Below, one piece after another: positions 7,784 through 16,462 of a stretch of 64,000 nt of DNA; position 1 is the stretch's first letter; the number at the start of each line of letters is the position of its first letter. A program made the translations under genes and the position numbers. The notes below the pieces were generated by a model. That model was given only the letters and a program-made list of their open reading frames with translations. It made no database searches and was not told where the DNA came from. The stretch comes from Saccharibacter floricola DSM 15669 (GTDB lineage Bacteria > Pseudomonadota > Alphaproteobacteria > Acetobacterales > Acetobacteraceae). The stretch spans positions 22,273 to 86,272 of the forward strand of contig NZ_KB899341.1 of NCBI RefSeq assembly GCF_000378165.1, read 5' to 3'.

Positions 7784-9040
7784 ATGTCCCAAAGCCCAAC
7801 GCTCAAAAGCCCCTTTCTCCAAGAGGCCCAAGCGCGTGGCATGATCTTTCAGTGCACGGACCTTGAGGGGCTGGATGCACGCATGCAGGAAGGGCCTATC
7901 ACGGCCTATATCGGTTTTGACCCTACAGCCGACTCCCTGCATGTGGGCAGTGCACTGCCCATTATGCTGTTGCGTCTGCTCCAAAAACACGGCCATCGCC
8001 CAATTGCTCTCGTGGGCGGGGGCACGGCGAAGATTGGTGATCCGTCCTTCCGTGATGAAGCGCGCTCTTTGATGACCGCAGACACCATCACCCGTAACCT
8101 GAAGGGAATTGAGGGGTCGCTGCGGCAGTTCCTCGATTTTTCCAACGAACAATGCCGCCTCGTTAATAATGCGGACTGGCTTGATAAACTTTCTTATATC
8201 GACCTTCTCCAAGATGTCGGTGTGCAGTTCTCTGTCAGCCGTATGCTCTCTTTTGAGAGTGTGAAACAACGGCTTGAACGTGAGCAAGGGCTGACATTCC
8301 TAGAGTTTAACTACTCCATTTTGCAGTCTTATGATTTCCGTGAGCTGTACCGTCGTCATGGGGCTGTGTTGCAAATGGGCGGATCAGACCAATGGGGCAA
8401 TATTGTCTCAGGGATCGAACTCGGGCGCCGCACCGATAGCGCCCGCCTCTTTGGCCTCACCACACCACTGATTACGACGGCCTCCGGGGCAAAAATGGGG
8501 AAATCAGCCAGTGGCGCACGGTGGCTCAGTGCTGAAAAACTCCCTATCTTCGACTATTGGCAGTTCTGGCGAAATACAGAAGATGCAGATGTCGGACGGT
8601 TCCTCAAGCTCTTTACCGACTTGCCCGTCGATGAATGTGAACGCCTCGGTGCCCTTGAGGGGGCTGCCATCAACGATGCTAAGAAAATCCTCGCAACAGA
8701 GGCAACAGCAATCTGCCACGGGCGTGCCGCTGCAGAAGACGCTGCAGAAGCCGCACGAAAAGTTTTCGAGCAAGGGGCTACACAGGCGGCTCTGCCTGAA
8801 AAAGAACTCCCAGCCTCTTTGTTTCATGAAGGGCTCCCAGCCTTTAAGCTCTTTGCAGAGGCAGGATTAGCCAAAAGTGGTGGTGAAGCACGGCGTCTCA
8901 TTCGCGGTGGCGGCGCTCGGCTCAATGACGTCGTTATTCAGGACGAGAACCAGATCGTCACGCAAGAAGACGCTCATGAAGGGAAAATCAAGCTCTCCTC
9001 TGGGCGTAAAAAACATCTGTTAGTTACGCTCAACTCATAA
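7784..9040 (+). CDS. tyrS: Tyrosyl-tRNA synthetase
   Basis: A class I aminoacyl-tRNA synthetase that charges tRNA-Tyr. The 418-residue length matches bacterial TyrRS. The HIGH-type signature reads HVGS at 53-56 in a YIGFDPTADSLHVG context. The tyrosine pocket motifs include NYSILQSYDF and GGSDQWGNI. The KMSKS loop reads KMGKS at 237-241. A C-terminal S4-type RNA-binding domain occupies about 350-418 (SGGEARRLIRGGGARLN). The start is the ATG at 7784, shortly after the hydrolase. It ends just before a long perfect hairpin and converges on the glycosyltransferase gene. Confidence 0.97.
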   Translation: MSQSPTLKSPFLQEAQARGMIFQCTDLEGLDARMQEGPITAYIGFDPTADSLHVGSALPIMLLRLLQKHGHRPIALVGGGTAKIGDPSFRDEARSLMTADTITRNLKGIEGSLRQFLDFSNEQCRLVNNADWLDKLSYIDLLQDVGVQFSVSRMLSFESVKQRLEREQGLTFLEFNYSILQSYDFRELYRRHGAVLQMGGSDQWGNIVSGIELGRRTDSARLFGLTTPLITTASGAKMGKSASGARWLSAEKLPIFDYWQFWRNTEDADVGRFLKLFTDLPVDECERLGALEGAAINDAKKILATEATAICHGRAAAEDAAEAARKVFEQGATQAALPEKELPASLFHEGLPAFKLFAEAGLAKSGGEARRLIRGGGARLNDVVIQDENQIVTQEDAHEGKIKLSSGRKKHLLVTLNS

Positions 9041-9049
9041 AGTTTTCCC

Positions 9050-9088
9050 GTAGGAGTGCAGGGTCTGACACTCTCCCTGCACTCCTAC
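9050..9088. terminator. Long perfect hairpin between convergent tyrS and glycosyltransferase
   Basis: GTAGGAGTGCAGGG (9050-9063) pairs perfectly over 14 bp with 9075-9088 around an 11-base loop. It begins 10 bases after the tyrS stop. There is no T-run on either side, so it is a 3'-end stabiliser or a factor-assisted bidirectional terminator rather than a classic intrinsic one. A second, weaker inverted repeat (AATTTCTGC at 9135-9143 with GCAGAAATT at 9159-9167) lies nearer the glycosyltransferase stop. Confidence 0.55.
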
Positions 9089-9220
9089 AGACTATCACGA
9101 TGCTCTCTGAGGTCTCTGGTATTAAAAATGCAACAATTTCTGCCATAAGCTTACAAAAGCAGAAATTCTTTACAACGACTCTGCCATCGCCCAGTACCCT
9201 TGCCCTGATATCGACGGTGT

Positions 9221-10333
9221 TTAGGCCCCTGTGAGCGTCTGCACCATGCGCGTAAGGACATGCTTTTCCTCATAACAAGAGCATGCGCGTTTTCGAGAAG
9301 CCCGCCCCATCTGCTGACACTCTTGCGGATGATGGATCATCCAAGCAATCGCTCGTGCAAGAGCCAGGGAATCTCCTGCTGGGACAAGCCACCCTGTCTC
9401 CCCCGTTACAATCTGCTCTTGCGGGCCGGGAATATCACTCGCAACGACAGGAAGGCCGCACAACATAGCCTCAACAATCACCATCGGCAGCCCCTCAAAG
9501 AAACTCGGGAGCACAAAAAGATCTGCCGCCTGCATAAAGCGCACCACATCATCCCGTGCACCGAAAACACGCAATCGAGACCCCAGCGTCTGTTGCGCTG
9601 CTGCTAAAATACAGGCCATATCGTCCCCATGATCGCTCGGCAATCGCTCCCCCACGAGCCATAATTCTGCCTGAGGCACCATGGCTATGGCCTGAAGCAG
9701 CTCCGGTAACCCTTTATGGCGCACCAAACGCGCAACCATCAGCACGATAAAACGATCCTCAGGCACATTAAGCCTGTCACGGAAGGCTTTTCTGACCTGA
9801 CGGTCAGGCCGGTACTGTGTCGAAGGCCGCCCATTCCCTACAGCTATAGGACGACGATGAAAGCCTAACCGCCGGGCGGCTTGAGCATCACTGTAAGAGA
9901 CCGTCATGTAGCGGTCTGTCACCCTCCCTGCGCACCACTCCACCAATACCCCTAAGCAGACGCGCCATAGCGGCCCCGGTTGACGGTACAGAAAACCATG
10001 CCCTGTATAAGCAATCACCGGCACACCACATGCCCATGCAACAAGACGGGCTAATACACCGCTAATGGGCATATGCGCATGAACAAGATCGGGCTTTTCC
10101 AGACGAATCAGCCACCACAGTGCCTTCACTGCACGTATCTGTGCTCTCGGCGACAATGAACGAGCCATCGGCAGCGTATGGACGATGAACCCTTCATGCC
10201 GTACAGCCTCAATATCAGGCCCATCAGCACAAACGCCGTGCACCTCATGCCCTGCCTCCCTTAACGCTCTCATGAGAGGAAGAAGAAACTGCTTTAACGC
10301 GAAATCGACATTCGTGATTTCAAGAATCTTCAC
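9221..10333 (-). CDS. Glycosyltransferase family 4 protein
   Basis: A GT-B fold enzyme that transfers sugars from activated donors, probably onto a lipid-linked or extracellular polysaccharide. After the start KILEITNVDF comes an N-terminal acceptor half with DLVHAHMPISG and AYTGHGF. The donor half has VARLVRHKGLPELLQA, LFVLPSFFEGLPMVIVEAM and the GLPVVASDIPGP loop, which together form the family E-x7-E region. I choose the GTG at 10333: it overlaps the TGA of the upstream heparinase-like gene as GTGA, and GGAG lies upstream. The longer reading needs a TTG. It is the last gene of rpe-heparinase-GT4, with overlapping ends implying translational coupling. Acceptor and sugar are unknown. Confidence 0.87.
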   Translation of the reverse strand: MKILEITNVDFALKQFLLPLMRALREAGHEVHGVCADGPDIEAVRHEGFIVHTLPMARSLSPRAQIRAVKALWWLIRLEKPDLVHAHMPISGVLARLVAWACGVPVIAYTGHGFLYRQPGPLWRVCLGVLVEWCAGRVTDRYMTVSYSDAQAARRLGFHRRPIAVGNGRPSTQYRPDRQVRKAFRDRLNVPEDRFIVLMVARLVRHKGLPELLQAIAMVPQAELWLVGERLPSDHGDDMACILAAAQQTLGSRLRVFGARDDVVRFMQAADLFVLPSFFEGLPMVIVEAMLCGLPVVASDIPGPQEQIVTGETGWLVPAGDSLALARAIAWMIHHPQECQQMGRASRKRACSCYEEKHVLTRMVQTLTGA

Positions 10334-11940
10334 GCTGGCACACGCTCCAACATCCAAGAGACTTTTTGCTGACGTTTATGAGGCTTGCCTTCCGTCTGCA
10401 CGTCACGTCCACCACGTGAGGCAATCACAATTTGACGGCTGGGCTCTGGATGTCCACGGCCTAGATAGACATCATCGCTGACCGATAACATCCCACCCGC
10501 TTGGCAAAAACGCCAAATTTCCTCGCCAGCATGGAGAATAATATCGCACTCCTCCTGCACAACACGCACGTCCGGATGCACATGGAAACGCACGATAAAA
10601 CGCACATCGCGTTCCCCCTCTATGATGTCACACCCGCGCAAATCTTCACCATTTTGGCCGAGATAAAGCTGCCGAGACCAAGTTGCACCCAGTGAAGGAT
10701 AATAACCATTATGGGAAATATCGAGCCAATGCGCCTCATCATTACTCCGATGCTGGCACTCGACCTGCGATGGACGACGTGACACATGCCCGTCTCGACC
10801 AAAATCGGACGATGATAGATTATCAGCGACCAACACATTATGCGCCGCACTCTCTCGCATCGCCTGTTTCCAAGCTCCACCTAAAGACGCGCCACAATTC
10901 ACGAGAAGACGATGATGATGATGGGAAAACTCAAACGACAACGTGCCTGCATGCGCGTCTCGATCATGACCAAGAGACGGTGGAGGAGCAGCATCAACAA
11001 AGAGCAAGGACTGCCCCAATGTCAGGCGCATAAAACCGCCCATTGAGACAGAAGATGCAATCACTTTATATCGCTCTGCCCGCTCCAGCACGCGTGCGAG
11101 ATCATCCTCTGTGCGCTCAGTCGCTCCATTAAACACCGCTAAGCGTCCATCAGCATGACAAAAAGCGCGTAATACAGGACAGATTCGTGCGAGCGTTGTT
11201 GACATCAACGGTGGAACAGGCAACTGTAACGCATTAAACATCGCAATCATGCTCGACAGCTCTTGCACAGCCTGAAACTGTGCTTCAGGACTGCGATCGG
11301 CCACAACACCATCAGCACCGATGAGGCGCTCAAGCTCGTATGGCAAATAACGCTGATAGCGTAGAAAAAAACCCTCTTGGTCTGGCACAGCCATAAACGC
11401 CGCTAAAAGCCCTCGCAGCGCCAAAAGTCCTCGCCATCCATGAGGGGAAAGCGGCAATAACGCCGCTAACACACGGCCATCACGCCGTATGACCTCCATA
11501 ACCTGTTTCTGAAGCACATCTTTTGCCGTGAGTAAGCAAAACTCATACTGCCCCAGCCAACTCGCTAATCGCTGCCCCAAAACCGGGGCCTCTTGGGCAA
11601 TCGGGTCATGAGGGGTATGGGCGATCCATGAAGCAATGAGCGTGCGCGCTGTGAGGCGCGCTTCGTTACTGCCCAGCGCCTGCAAGTCACGCAGCCATAC
11701 AAAACTATAAACCCAACGCCTCACATCCGCAGGCCATGGCTCTTCCCACGCTGTACGGGCTGAAAGACGATAGGAACGCCCATCAAAAACAAAATGACCA
11801 TTGGCAAGCCTGATGCCTTGCTCAATATCCCCCTGCCCCGTGTCTCGATAAAGAAACACAGGGTAAACCGACGCCTTCCGGCGTAACGGCACATGCGCAA
11901 AAGCGACTTTCAGGCGGCGCCAACAATCACTCCAAAGCAT
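10330..11940 (-). CDS. Heparinase II/III family protein
   Basis: A 536-residue protein with a helical N-terminal half (WAWLRDLQALG-type segments; YLPYELERLIGADGVV near 200, followed by the family's RSPEAQFQAVQEL). The beta-sandwich C-terminal half contains LSFEFSHHHHRLLVNCG and AAHNVLVADNLSS, the usual conserved block of heparinase II/III-like lyases. There is no signal peptide, so it is probably cytoplasmic. Acetic acid bacteria and other alphaproteobacteria carry such proteins beside housekeeping genes, where their substrate is unproven. The name does not mean heparin cleavage. The ATG at 11940 overlaps the rpe stop by one base (TGATG), and its own stop overlaps the next glycosyltransferase. 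Confidence 0.85.
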   Translation of the reverse strand: MLWSDCWRRLKVAFAHVPLRRKASVYPVFLYRDTGQGDIEQGIRLANGHFVFDGRSYRLSARTAWEEPWPADVRRWVYSFVWLRDLQALGSNEARLTARTLIASWIAHTPHDPIAQEAPVLGQRLASWLGQYEFCLLTAKDVLQKQVMEVIRRDGRVLAALLPLSPHGWRGLLALRGLLAAFMAVPDQEGFFLRYQRYLPYELERLIGADGVVADRSPEAQFQAVQELSSMIAMFNALQLPVPPLMSTTLARICPVLRAFCHADGRLAVFNGATERTEDDLARVLERAERYKVIASSVSMGGFMRLTLGQSLLFVDAAPPPSLGHDRDAHAGTLSFEFSHHHHRLLVNCGASLGGAWKQAMRESAAHNVLVADNLSSSDFGRDGHVSRRPSQVECQHRSNDEAHWLDISHNGYYPSLGATWSRQLYLGQNGEDLRGCDIIEGERDVRFIVRFHVHPDVRVVQEECDIILHAGEEIWRFCQAGGMLSVSDDVYLGRGHPEPSRQIVIASRGGRDVQTEGKPHKRQQKVSWMLERVPA

Positions 11941-12599
11941 CAGGGCACGGCAGAAACCGAAGCTTGTTCAAGCGTTGTGATCGCAGCGGCTCGGTCTTCT
12001 TTTCCAAAAATTGAAGACCCTGCCACGAGCATCGTCGCACCGGCTTCTGTCACGCGTGGCGTTGTCGTGGCATCAATACCACCATCCACACCGAGCACGA
12101 TATCCCGACCACTCTGAGCAATCATCTTTGACAGCGTACGCACCTTCGGTAACTGACTTTCGAGGAATTTCTGTCCACCAAAGCCCGGATTAACCGTCAT
12201 AACCAAAATGATATCAACGAGATCCATCACATAAGACAAAGCCTCTGGTGGTGTGGCCGGGCAAATGGCAACGCCTGCTTTACAGCCCAGCGCATGAATC
12301 GTCTGCAACGTGCGATGAAGATGGGGGTTCCCCTCCACATGCACCGTAATATGGTCAACACCCGCTTTCGCTATGGCTTCTAACAACGGATCCACCGGCT
12401 CTACCATTAAATGCGCATCAAATTTTGCCGGGCTATGAGGACGTAACGCTTTAATCACCGGCATACCAAAAGAGATATTAGGGACAAAATGCCCATCCAT
12501 CACATCCAGATGAAGCCACGGAGCAGAGGACACGTCATGCATTTCATGCCGTAAATTTGAGAAGTCCGCAGCAAGAAGGCTTGGGGCAATAATCGGCAT
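11940..12599 (-). CDS. rpe: Ribulose-phosphate 3-epimerase
   Basis: Interconverts ribulose-5-phosphate and xylulose-5-phosphate in the pentose phosphate pathway, the main sugar route in acetic acid bacteria. The 219 residues show the TIM-barrel signature PSLLAADFSNL, the metal-site block LHLDVMDGHFVPNISFG, AHLMVEP, TVNPGFGGQKF and the catalytic GVDGGI. The ATG at 12599 is preferred because GGAGG lies 4 bases upstream; the extended frame begins with TTG. It is the first gene of a three-gene minus-strand operon and is divergent from the thiamine operon. Confidence 0.95.
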   Translation of the reverse strand: MPIIAPSLLAADFSNLRHEMHDVSSAPWLHLDVMDGHFVPNISFGMPVIKALRPHSPAKFDAHLMVEPVDPLLEAIAKAGVDHITVHVEGNPHLHRTLQTIHALGCKAGVAICPATPPEALSYVMDLVDIILVMTVNPGFGGQKFLESQLPKVRTLSKMIAQSGRDIVLGVDGGIDATTTPRVTEAGATMLVAGSSIFGKEDRAAAITTLEQASVSAVP

Positions 12600-12810
12600 G
12601 TATCCTCCGTTATAGCACAATTAGGGGTAATTACATTCTCAATATTGGCCACCATAGCCCCTCTTGCAAGAGACTTTACCATGAAGACCCTCAGCATATC
12701 GTTAAAAGAGTAAGCCTCATTTCTAAACGCGAATAGCCCCGTTCTTTTCTTAATAAGAACCATTCTCTTCAACGATAGACAGACCAAAGACTTTTCTTTA
12801 TTCTCTCCCT

Positions 12811-12902
12811 CATCCGAGGGGCGTCCCATATCAATGGGGCTGAGACGGTACGAACCCGAACCCTTTGAACCTGATCCGGCTCATACCGGCGAAGGGACAG
12901 GA
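12811..12902 (+). promoter_or_regulatory. TPP riboswitch (THI element)
   Basis: The conserved TPP aptamer is easily read. GGGGCGTCCC is followed by GGGGCTGAGA (12836-12845), then ACCCTTTGAACCTGATC (12859-12875) and CCGGCTCATACCGGCGAAGGGA. These match the pyrimidine-sensing and pyrophosphate-sensing arms of the THI box, including CUGAUC and the GCGAAGGGA closing strand. It lies in the leader of the TonB receptor, kinase and PnuT operon and should shut it off when thiamine pyrophosphate is abundant. Confidence 0.95.
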
Positions 12903-12913
12903 AAACAGCACAC

Positions 12914-12961
12914 GCCTGACGAGAGTGCACAGGCCGTTTGCCCTGAACTAACGCCTTTTTT
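12914..12961 (+). terminator. Expression platform of the TPP riboswitch (terminator plus alternative hairpin)
   Basis: AGGCCGTT (12931-12938) pairs with AACGCCT (12950-12956), leaving one bulged C, and is followed by TTTTTT. This is an intrinsic terminator about 30 bases after the aptamer and 42 bases before the ATG. GCCTG (12914-12918) can instead pair with CAGGC (12930-12934), which would take bases from the terminator stem. This suggests ligand-controlled premature termination (inference). Confidence 0.65.
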
Positions 12962-13002
12962 GCGCTGGGTCTTCTTTATCTTATGGTAACAAGAAGAGCT
13001 TG

Positions 13003-15345
13003 ATGCGCACCTTCCTGACTTTATCAACCACGTTATGCCTACTTAGCCTCTGCTGGCCTGCACGTGCTGATACAAAACGGGATCATTCCCCCCATGCACA
13101 GCGCTCCGCTCCCCCACATGGGGTAGAACATCTCGTCGCTCATGGTTCACAACAAGCAGCCAGTGGTGGCGGGCTGATCCGACCTCAACATGGCAGCCAA
13201 GCACGCAGTGTGGTGGATCGCGCCTATATGGATATTCAACCCCCTGGTGCAACGGCCTTCCAGCTTGCATCCATGCTCCCCGGTGCCAATGTCGCCACCT
13301 CCGACCCATTTGGGATCTCTCCCCAAACGAATCTAAGCGTCCGTGGCCTTAATGGCGATGCGCTAGGCTATGTCCTAGAAGGCATGCCCCTTAATGATGT
13401 CGCCTATTATGGCGGCTATCCTAGCCAATTTGCCGATACAGAAAATTATAGCGAAGTCGGCCTCCAGCAAGGCTCTGCAGACTTAAACAGCCCTGTGCTT
13501 AATGCAGCAGGCGGGCTTATGTCGCTCCACTTCCTTGACCCCTCCTTCAAACCCGGCGGGATGGCCTCTTTCTCCTACGGATCCTATAATATGCGACGCG
13601 GCTTCCTCCGGCTAGAAACCGGAGAGATCGGCCATACAGGCGTGCGCGCTTTTGCGTCTTACTCCAACAGCCATACCGATAATTGGCGCGGAGCCGGCCA
13701 TGATGATCGCCAACATGTGGACTTCAAATTCCTCAAAGAATGGGGACAAGGGAACCGCGTGAGCCTCTTGGGGTCATGGAACCGCGCGATCACCAGCTAT
13801 TACCCCCATGCCACGTTAGATCAGTGGCACAGCTCCGGCATCCACATCAATCAAGCCAAAAGATACGACCCTAATAATGCGGCTCAAGGAACTGATTATT
13901 GGAAGCTTTGGCGCGACCCTGAAGAAACATTCTATATCGGTGCACCAATGCATTTCAGGCTATCGCATCATTTTTCCTTTGATCTAACACCTTACGCTCA
14001 AAGTGCTTATGGGAACTTCCCCTCCGGCTCCACACTGGGCACAACAGGAAATTATCTCGGCACCCAACCCGTGAATGAAACACTCAACCTCCCCGGCACC
14101 CAAAATGGAACCGCTCCCATACGGTGGGATTCCAACCAACGCAGCTATCGTTCAGGCTTTAACGCCGCACTTCATGCACGATACGGGTGGAATGATATCG
14201 TCCTCGGCTATTGGTATGACTATACAGACGATAATGAACAACAGCCTTTTACGACCGTCCAAAGCAACGGATATTCTGGTAATATTTGGGCTGACAAAAG
14301 CCGTGACCGCGTTCTTCTCCAAGATGGGCAACGGTTACTCGCGGGAAGTTTTCATACCATGTCGCAGGTTAATGCGCTCTTTCTTGGCGACCATATCTCT
14401 CTCTTCAAAGACCGCCTCACCTTTGATATCGGCTTTAAAGAAGTCATGCTCTCCCGCTGGGGCACGAATGCCCTCCCCGGCCCACAGCATAATGTAACCT
14501 CCAACAGCGCAGAACCTCTTCCTCGCTTTGGAATGCGTTGGTCCATTACCCCGCGTGATCAGCTCTTCCTCAATGCCACCACCAATTTCCGAGCACCCGC
14601 CGTAACGGCGTATTACGATACTTTTGCACTTACATCACCTGATCGAGCAGGAGTTGGAACCAGCAGTCTTAAAAACGAATATTCCATCTCAGAAGAAATT
14701 GGCTATCGCCGTACGGGAGAGTGGATCACAGGAAGTGTGACGTTCTTTAACTATAACTTTACCAACCGACAGGTAACCACCCAAAACAGTACGGGCACGA
14801 TGTCCTACTCCGTCAATGCAGGCGGCCAAACCTCACGCGGGGTGGATGCCGAGATCGGCACACGCCCATGGCACCATATCAGCCCTTATGTCTCTTTTGA
14901 GTATCTCCACGCGACGATTGATAACAATCTTCCCTCCAATGGGGATGTCCTCCCCACCAAAGGCAAGACAGCCGTGCGTAGTCCGCACGTGCAAGCCGCT
15001 ATGGGGTTGCGCTATGATGACGGCCGCCTCTTTGGCATGATCACGGCTCATTACACAGGTAAACAATACGCGACTTTCATGAATGACGAACGCATGCCCT
15101 CTTACACAACAGCCGATCTTTCTATGGGGTATCGTTTCTCGAATGTCAGTATTCTCAATAAACCAACAATGCGCCTGAACTTCCTCAACATCACCAATCA
15201 GCACTATCTTTCCGGGGTTAGCTCCACACAATTTAATGCCCACACGACCCGCGGCATTCATGGAAGCAGCATCGCCGGAACAAGCCCCAGTTATTATATT
15301 GGCGGTGGGTTTGCGGTGCTTTTTACGGCTTCAACAGGATTTTAA
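13003..15345 (+). CDS. TonB-dependent outer-membrane receptor, probably for thiamine or its precursors
   Basis: A 780-residue outer-membrane transporter. It has a signal peptide (LTLSTTLCLLSLCWPARA, cleavage before DTK). A plug domain lies around residues 60-190 with LSVRGLNGDALGYVLEGMPL and YNMRRGF-type segments. A 22-strand barrel with alternating aromatic strands follows, ending VLFTASTGF with the terminal phenylalanine required for Bam recognition. It is the first gene behind a TPP riboswitch and is followed by a kinase and a PnuT permease. This context, known for thiamine-type TonB receptors (the OMR class), suggests uptake of thiamine or a thiamine precursor; the ligand itself cannot be read from sequence. 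The ATG at 13003 is chosen over the preceding TTG. Confidence 0.9.
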   Translation: MRTFLTLSTTLCLLSLCWPARADTKRDHSPHAQRSAPPHGVEHLVAHGSQQAASGGGLIRPQHGSQARSVVDRAYMDIQPPGATAFQLASMLPGANVATSDPFGISPQTNLSVRGLNGDALGYVLEGMPLNDVAYYGGYPSQFADTENYSEVGLQQGSADLNSPVLNAAGGLMSLHFLDPSFKPGGMASFSYGSYNMRRGFLRLETGEIGHTGVRAFASYSNSHTDNWRGAGHDDRQHVDFKFLKEWGQGNRVSLLGSWNRAITSYYPHATLDQWHSSGIHINQAKRYDPNNAAQGTDYWKLWRDPEETFYIGAPMHFRLSHHFSFDLTPYAQSAYGNFPSGSTLGTTGNYLGTQPVNETLNLPGTQNGTAPIRWDSNQRSYRSGFNAALHARYGWNDIVLGYWYDYTDDNEQQPFTTVQSNGYSGNIWADKSRDRVLLQDGQRLLAGSFHTMSQVNALFLGDHISLFKDRLTFDIGFKEVMLSRWGTNALPGPQHNVTSNSAEPLPRFGMRWSITPRDQLFLNATTNFRAPAVTAYYDTFALTSPDRAGVGTSSLKNEYSISEEIGYRRTGEWITGSVTFFNYNFTNRQVTTQNSTGTMSYSVNAGGQTSRGVDAEIGTRPWHHISPYVSFEYLHATIDNNLPSNGDVLPTKGKTAVRSPHVQAAMGLRYDDGRLFGMITAHYTGKQYATFMNDERMPSYTTADLSMGYRFSNVSILNKPTMRLNFLNITNQHYLSGVSSTQFNAHTTRGIHGSSIAGTSPSYYIGGGFAVLFTASTGF

Positions 15346-15349
15346 CACC

Positions 15350-16462
15350 ATGTCCATTGCGCTCGGTATTGATGAAAGCCATAAAGTCAGCGACTGGCCT
15401 CCTTTGCAAGAACAGGATATTTGTCATGTTCTCAAAGGGTTTGGCCTCTCCCCTGCTGCCCATCGTCCGATTCGCTGGCAAAGTGAACGCCCATTTTCCT
15501 CCGCAGGGATTATTCGCTTAAACGACGGCCATGAGGTCTTTATCAAACGTCATGATTACCGCCTTCGCCCTGCGGATAGTTTGACTGACGAGCACCGCTT
15601 TATCGAGCATCTTTTAGCGGAAGGCCTTCCCGTTTGCGCCCCGCTACGCGACCATCAACAGCTCAGCACCCTCATTGCTGGCAATGGCGTTTTTGAAGTC
15701 TTCCCGCTTCTAAAAGGAGACGACCTCTATCACACCACACGTTCGTGGGAGCCTTACCATAACATCCAACATGCCGCTTCTGCCGGAGCGATGCTGGCAC
15801 GCCTCCACCAAGCCAGTAGCCATTACCATGCCCCATCGCGCTCGCCATGCCTTCTGACGTCCTGTATGGAGCCACTCCTGCAGGAAGACCTTGGTGAAAG
15901 CCTTCGTCACTGGGTGCTCACCCAGCCTGGTCTTTCCGCCCATCTCCCTGCAAACTGGCTGGACGAGCTGCTTCCACTCATAACGCCCTTCCATCAGCAT
16001 TTCCTCTCCCTACGCGACTGCATGACACCGCTATGGGGCCATGGTGATTGGCACGGCTCCAACCTCACATGGCATCAAGACCATGTGTATGGCATTTTTG
16101 ATTTCGGGATGAGCAATTTAAGCTGCGCAGAATTTGACCTTGCGGTCGCGCTTGAGCGTAGCTTTATCCGTTGGATCGCACCAAACTCTTCCCAGCCGAT
16201 CGCGTATGAACAAATCGAACATTTCCTAGAAGCATATAATCACCATTGCCCACGCACAGCCGCACGCAATGCGTTGGTCGCGTCGCTCTTGCCCCTCTGC
16301 CACATCACGTTTGCACTTTCAGAGATCGCCTATTACGGGTATTTGTTGGGCGATAAAGCCCATGCTGACATTGCCTATCATGGCTACTTACTCGGCCATG
16401 CACGCTGGTTCCATAGCTCCGCCGGGCAAGGACTGCTTTACGCATTAGCCCCTTATGCCTAA
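15350..16462 (+). CDS. APH-fold phosphotransferase, candidate thiamine kinase
   Basis: A 370-residue aminoglycoside-phosphotransferase/choline-kinase fold protein. The catalytic loop is HGDWHGSN at 231-238 and the metal-binding D251 lies in IFDFG. The N-lobe lysine lies in EVFIKRHDYR near 66. The family includes YcfN/ThiK-like thiamine kinases. Its position behind a TPP riboswitch, between a TonB receptor and a PnuT-type permease, makes phosphorylation of imported thiamine or a thiamine relative the best reading (inference). It starts at an ATG four bases after the receptor stop. A longer frame exists but would overlap the receptor. Direct synthesis of the diphosphate is not excluded. Confidence 0.78.
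   Translation: MSIALGIDESHKVSDWPPLQEQDICHVLKGFGLSPAAHRPIRWQSERPFSSAGIIRLNDGHEVFIKRHDYRLRPADSLTDEHRFIEHLLAEGLPVCAPLRDHQQLSTLIAGNGVFEVFPLLKGDDLYHTTRSWEPYHNIQHAASAGAMLARLHQASSHYHAPSRSPCLLTSCMEPLLQEDLGESLRHWVLTQPGLSAHLPANWLDELLPLITPFHQHFLSLRDCMTPLWGHGDWHGSNLTWHQDHVYGIFDFGMSNLSCAEFDLAVALERSFIRWIAPNSSQPIAYEQIEHFLEAYNHHCPRTAARNALVASLLPLCHITFALSEIAYYGYLLGDKAHADIAYHGYLLGHARWFHSSAGQGLLYALAPYA

Noticed and set aside
7640..8287. 215-residue minus-strand ORF antisense to the hydrolase and tyrS
   Set aside because: Both plus-strand genes are certain; this is their complement.
12500..12829. 109-residue minus-strand ORF across the rpe start and riboswitch
   Set aside because: It overlaps rpe in another frame and would cross the TPP aptamer. 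There is no ribosome site and no family.
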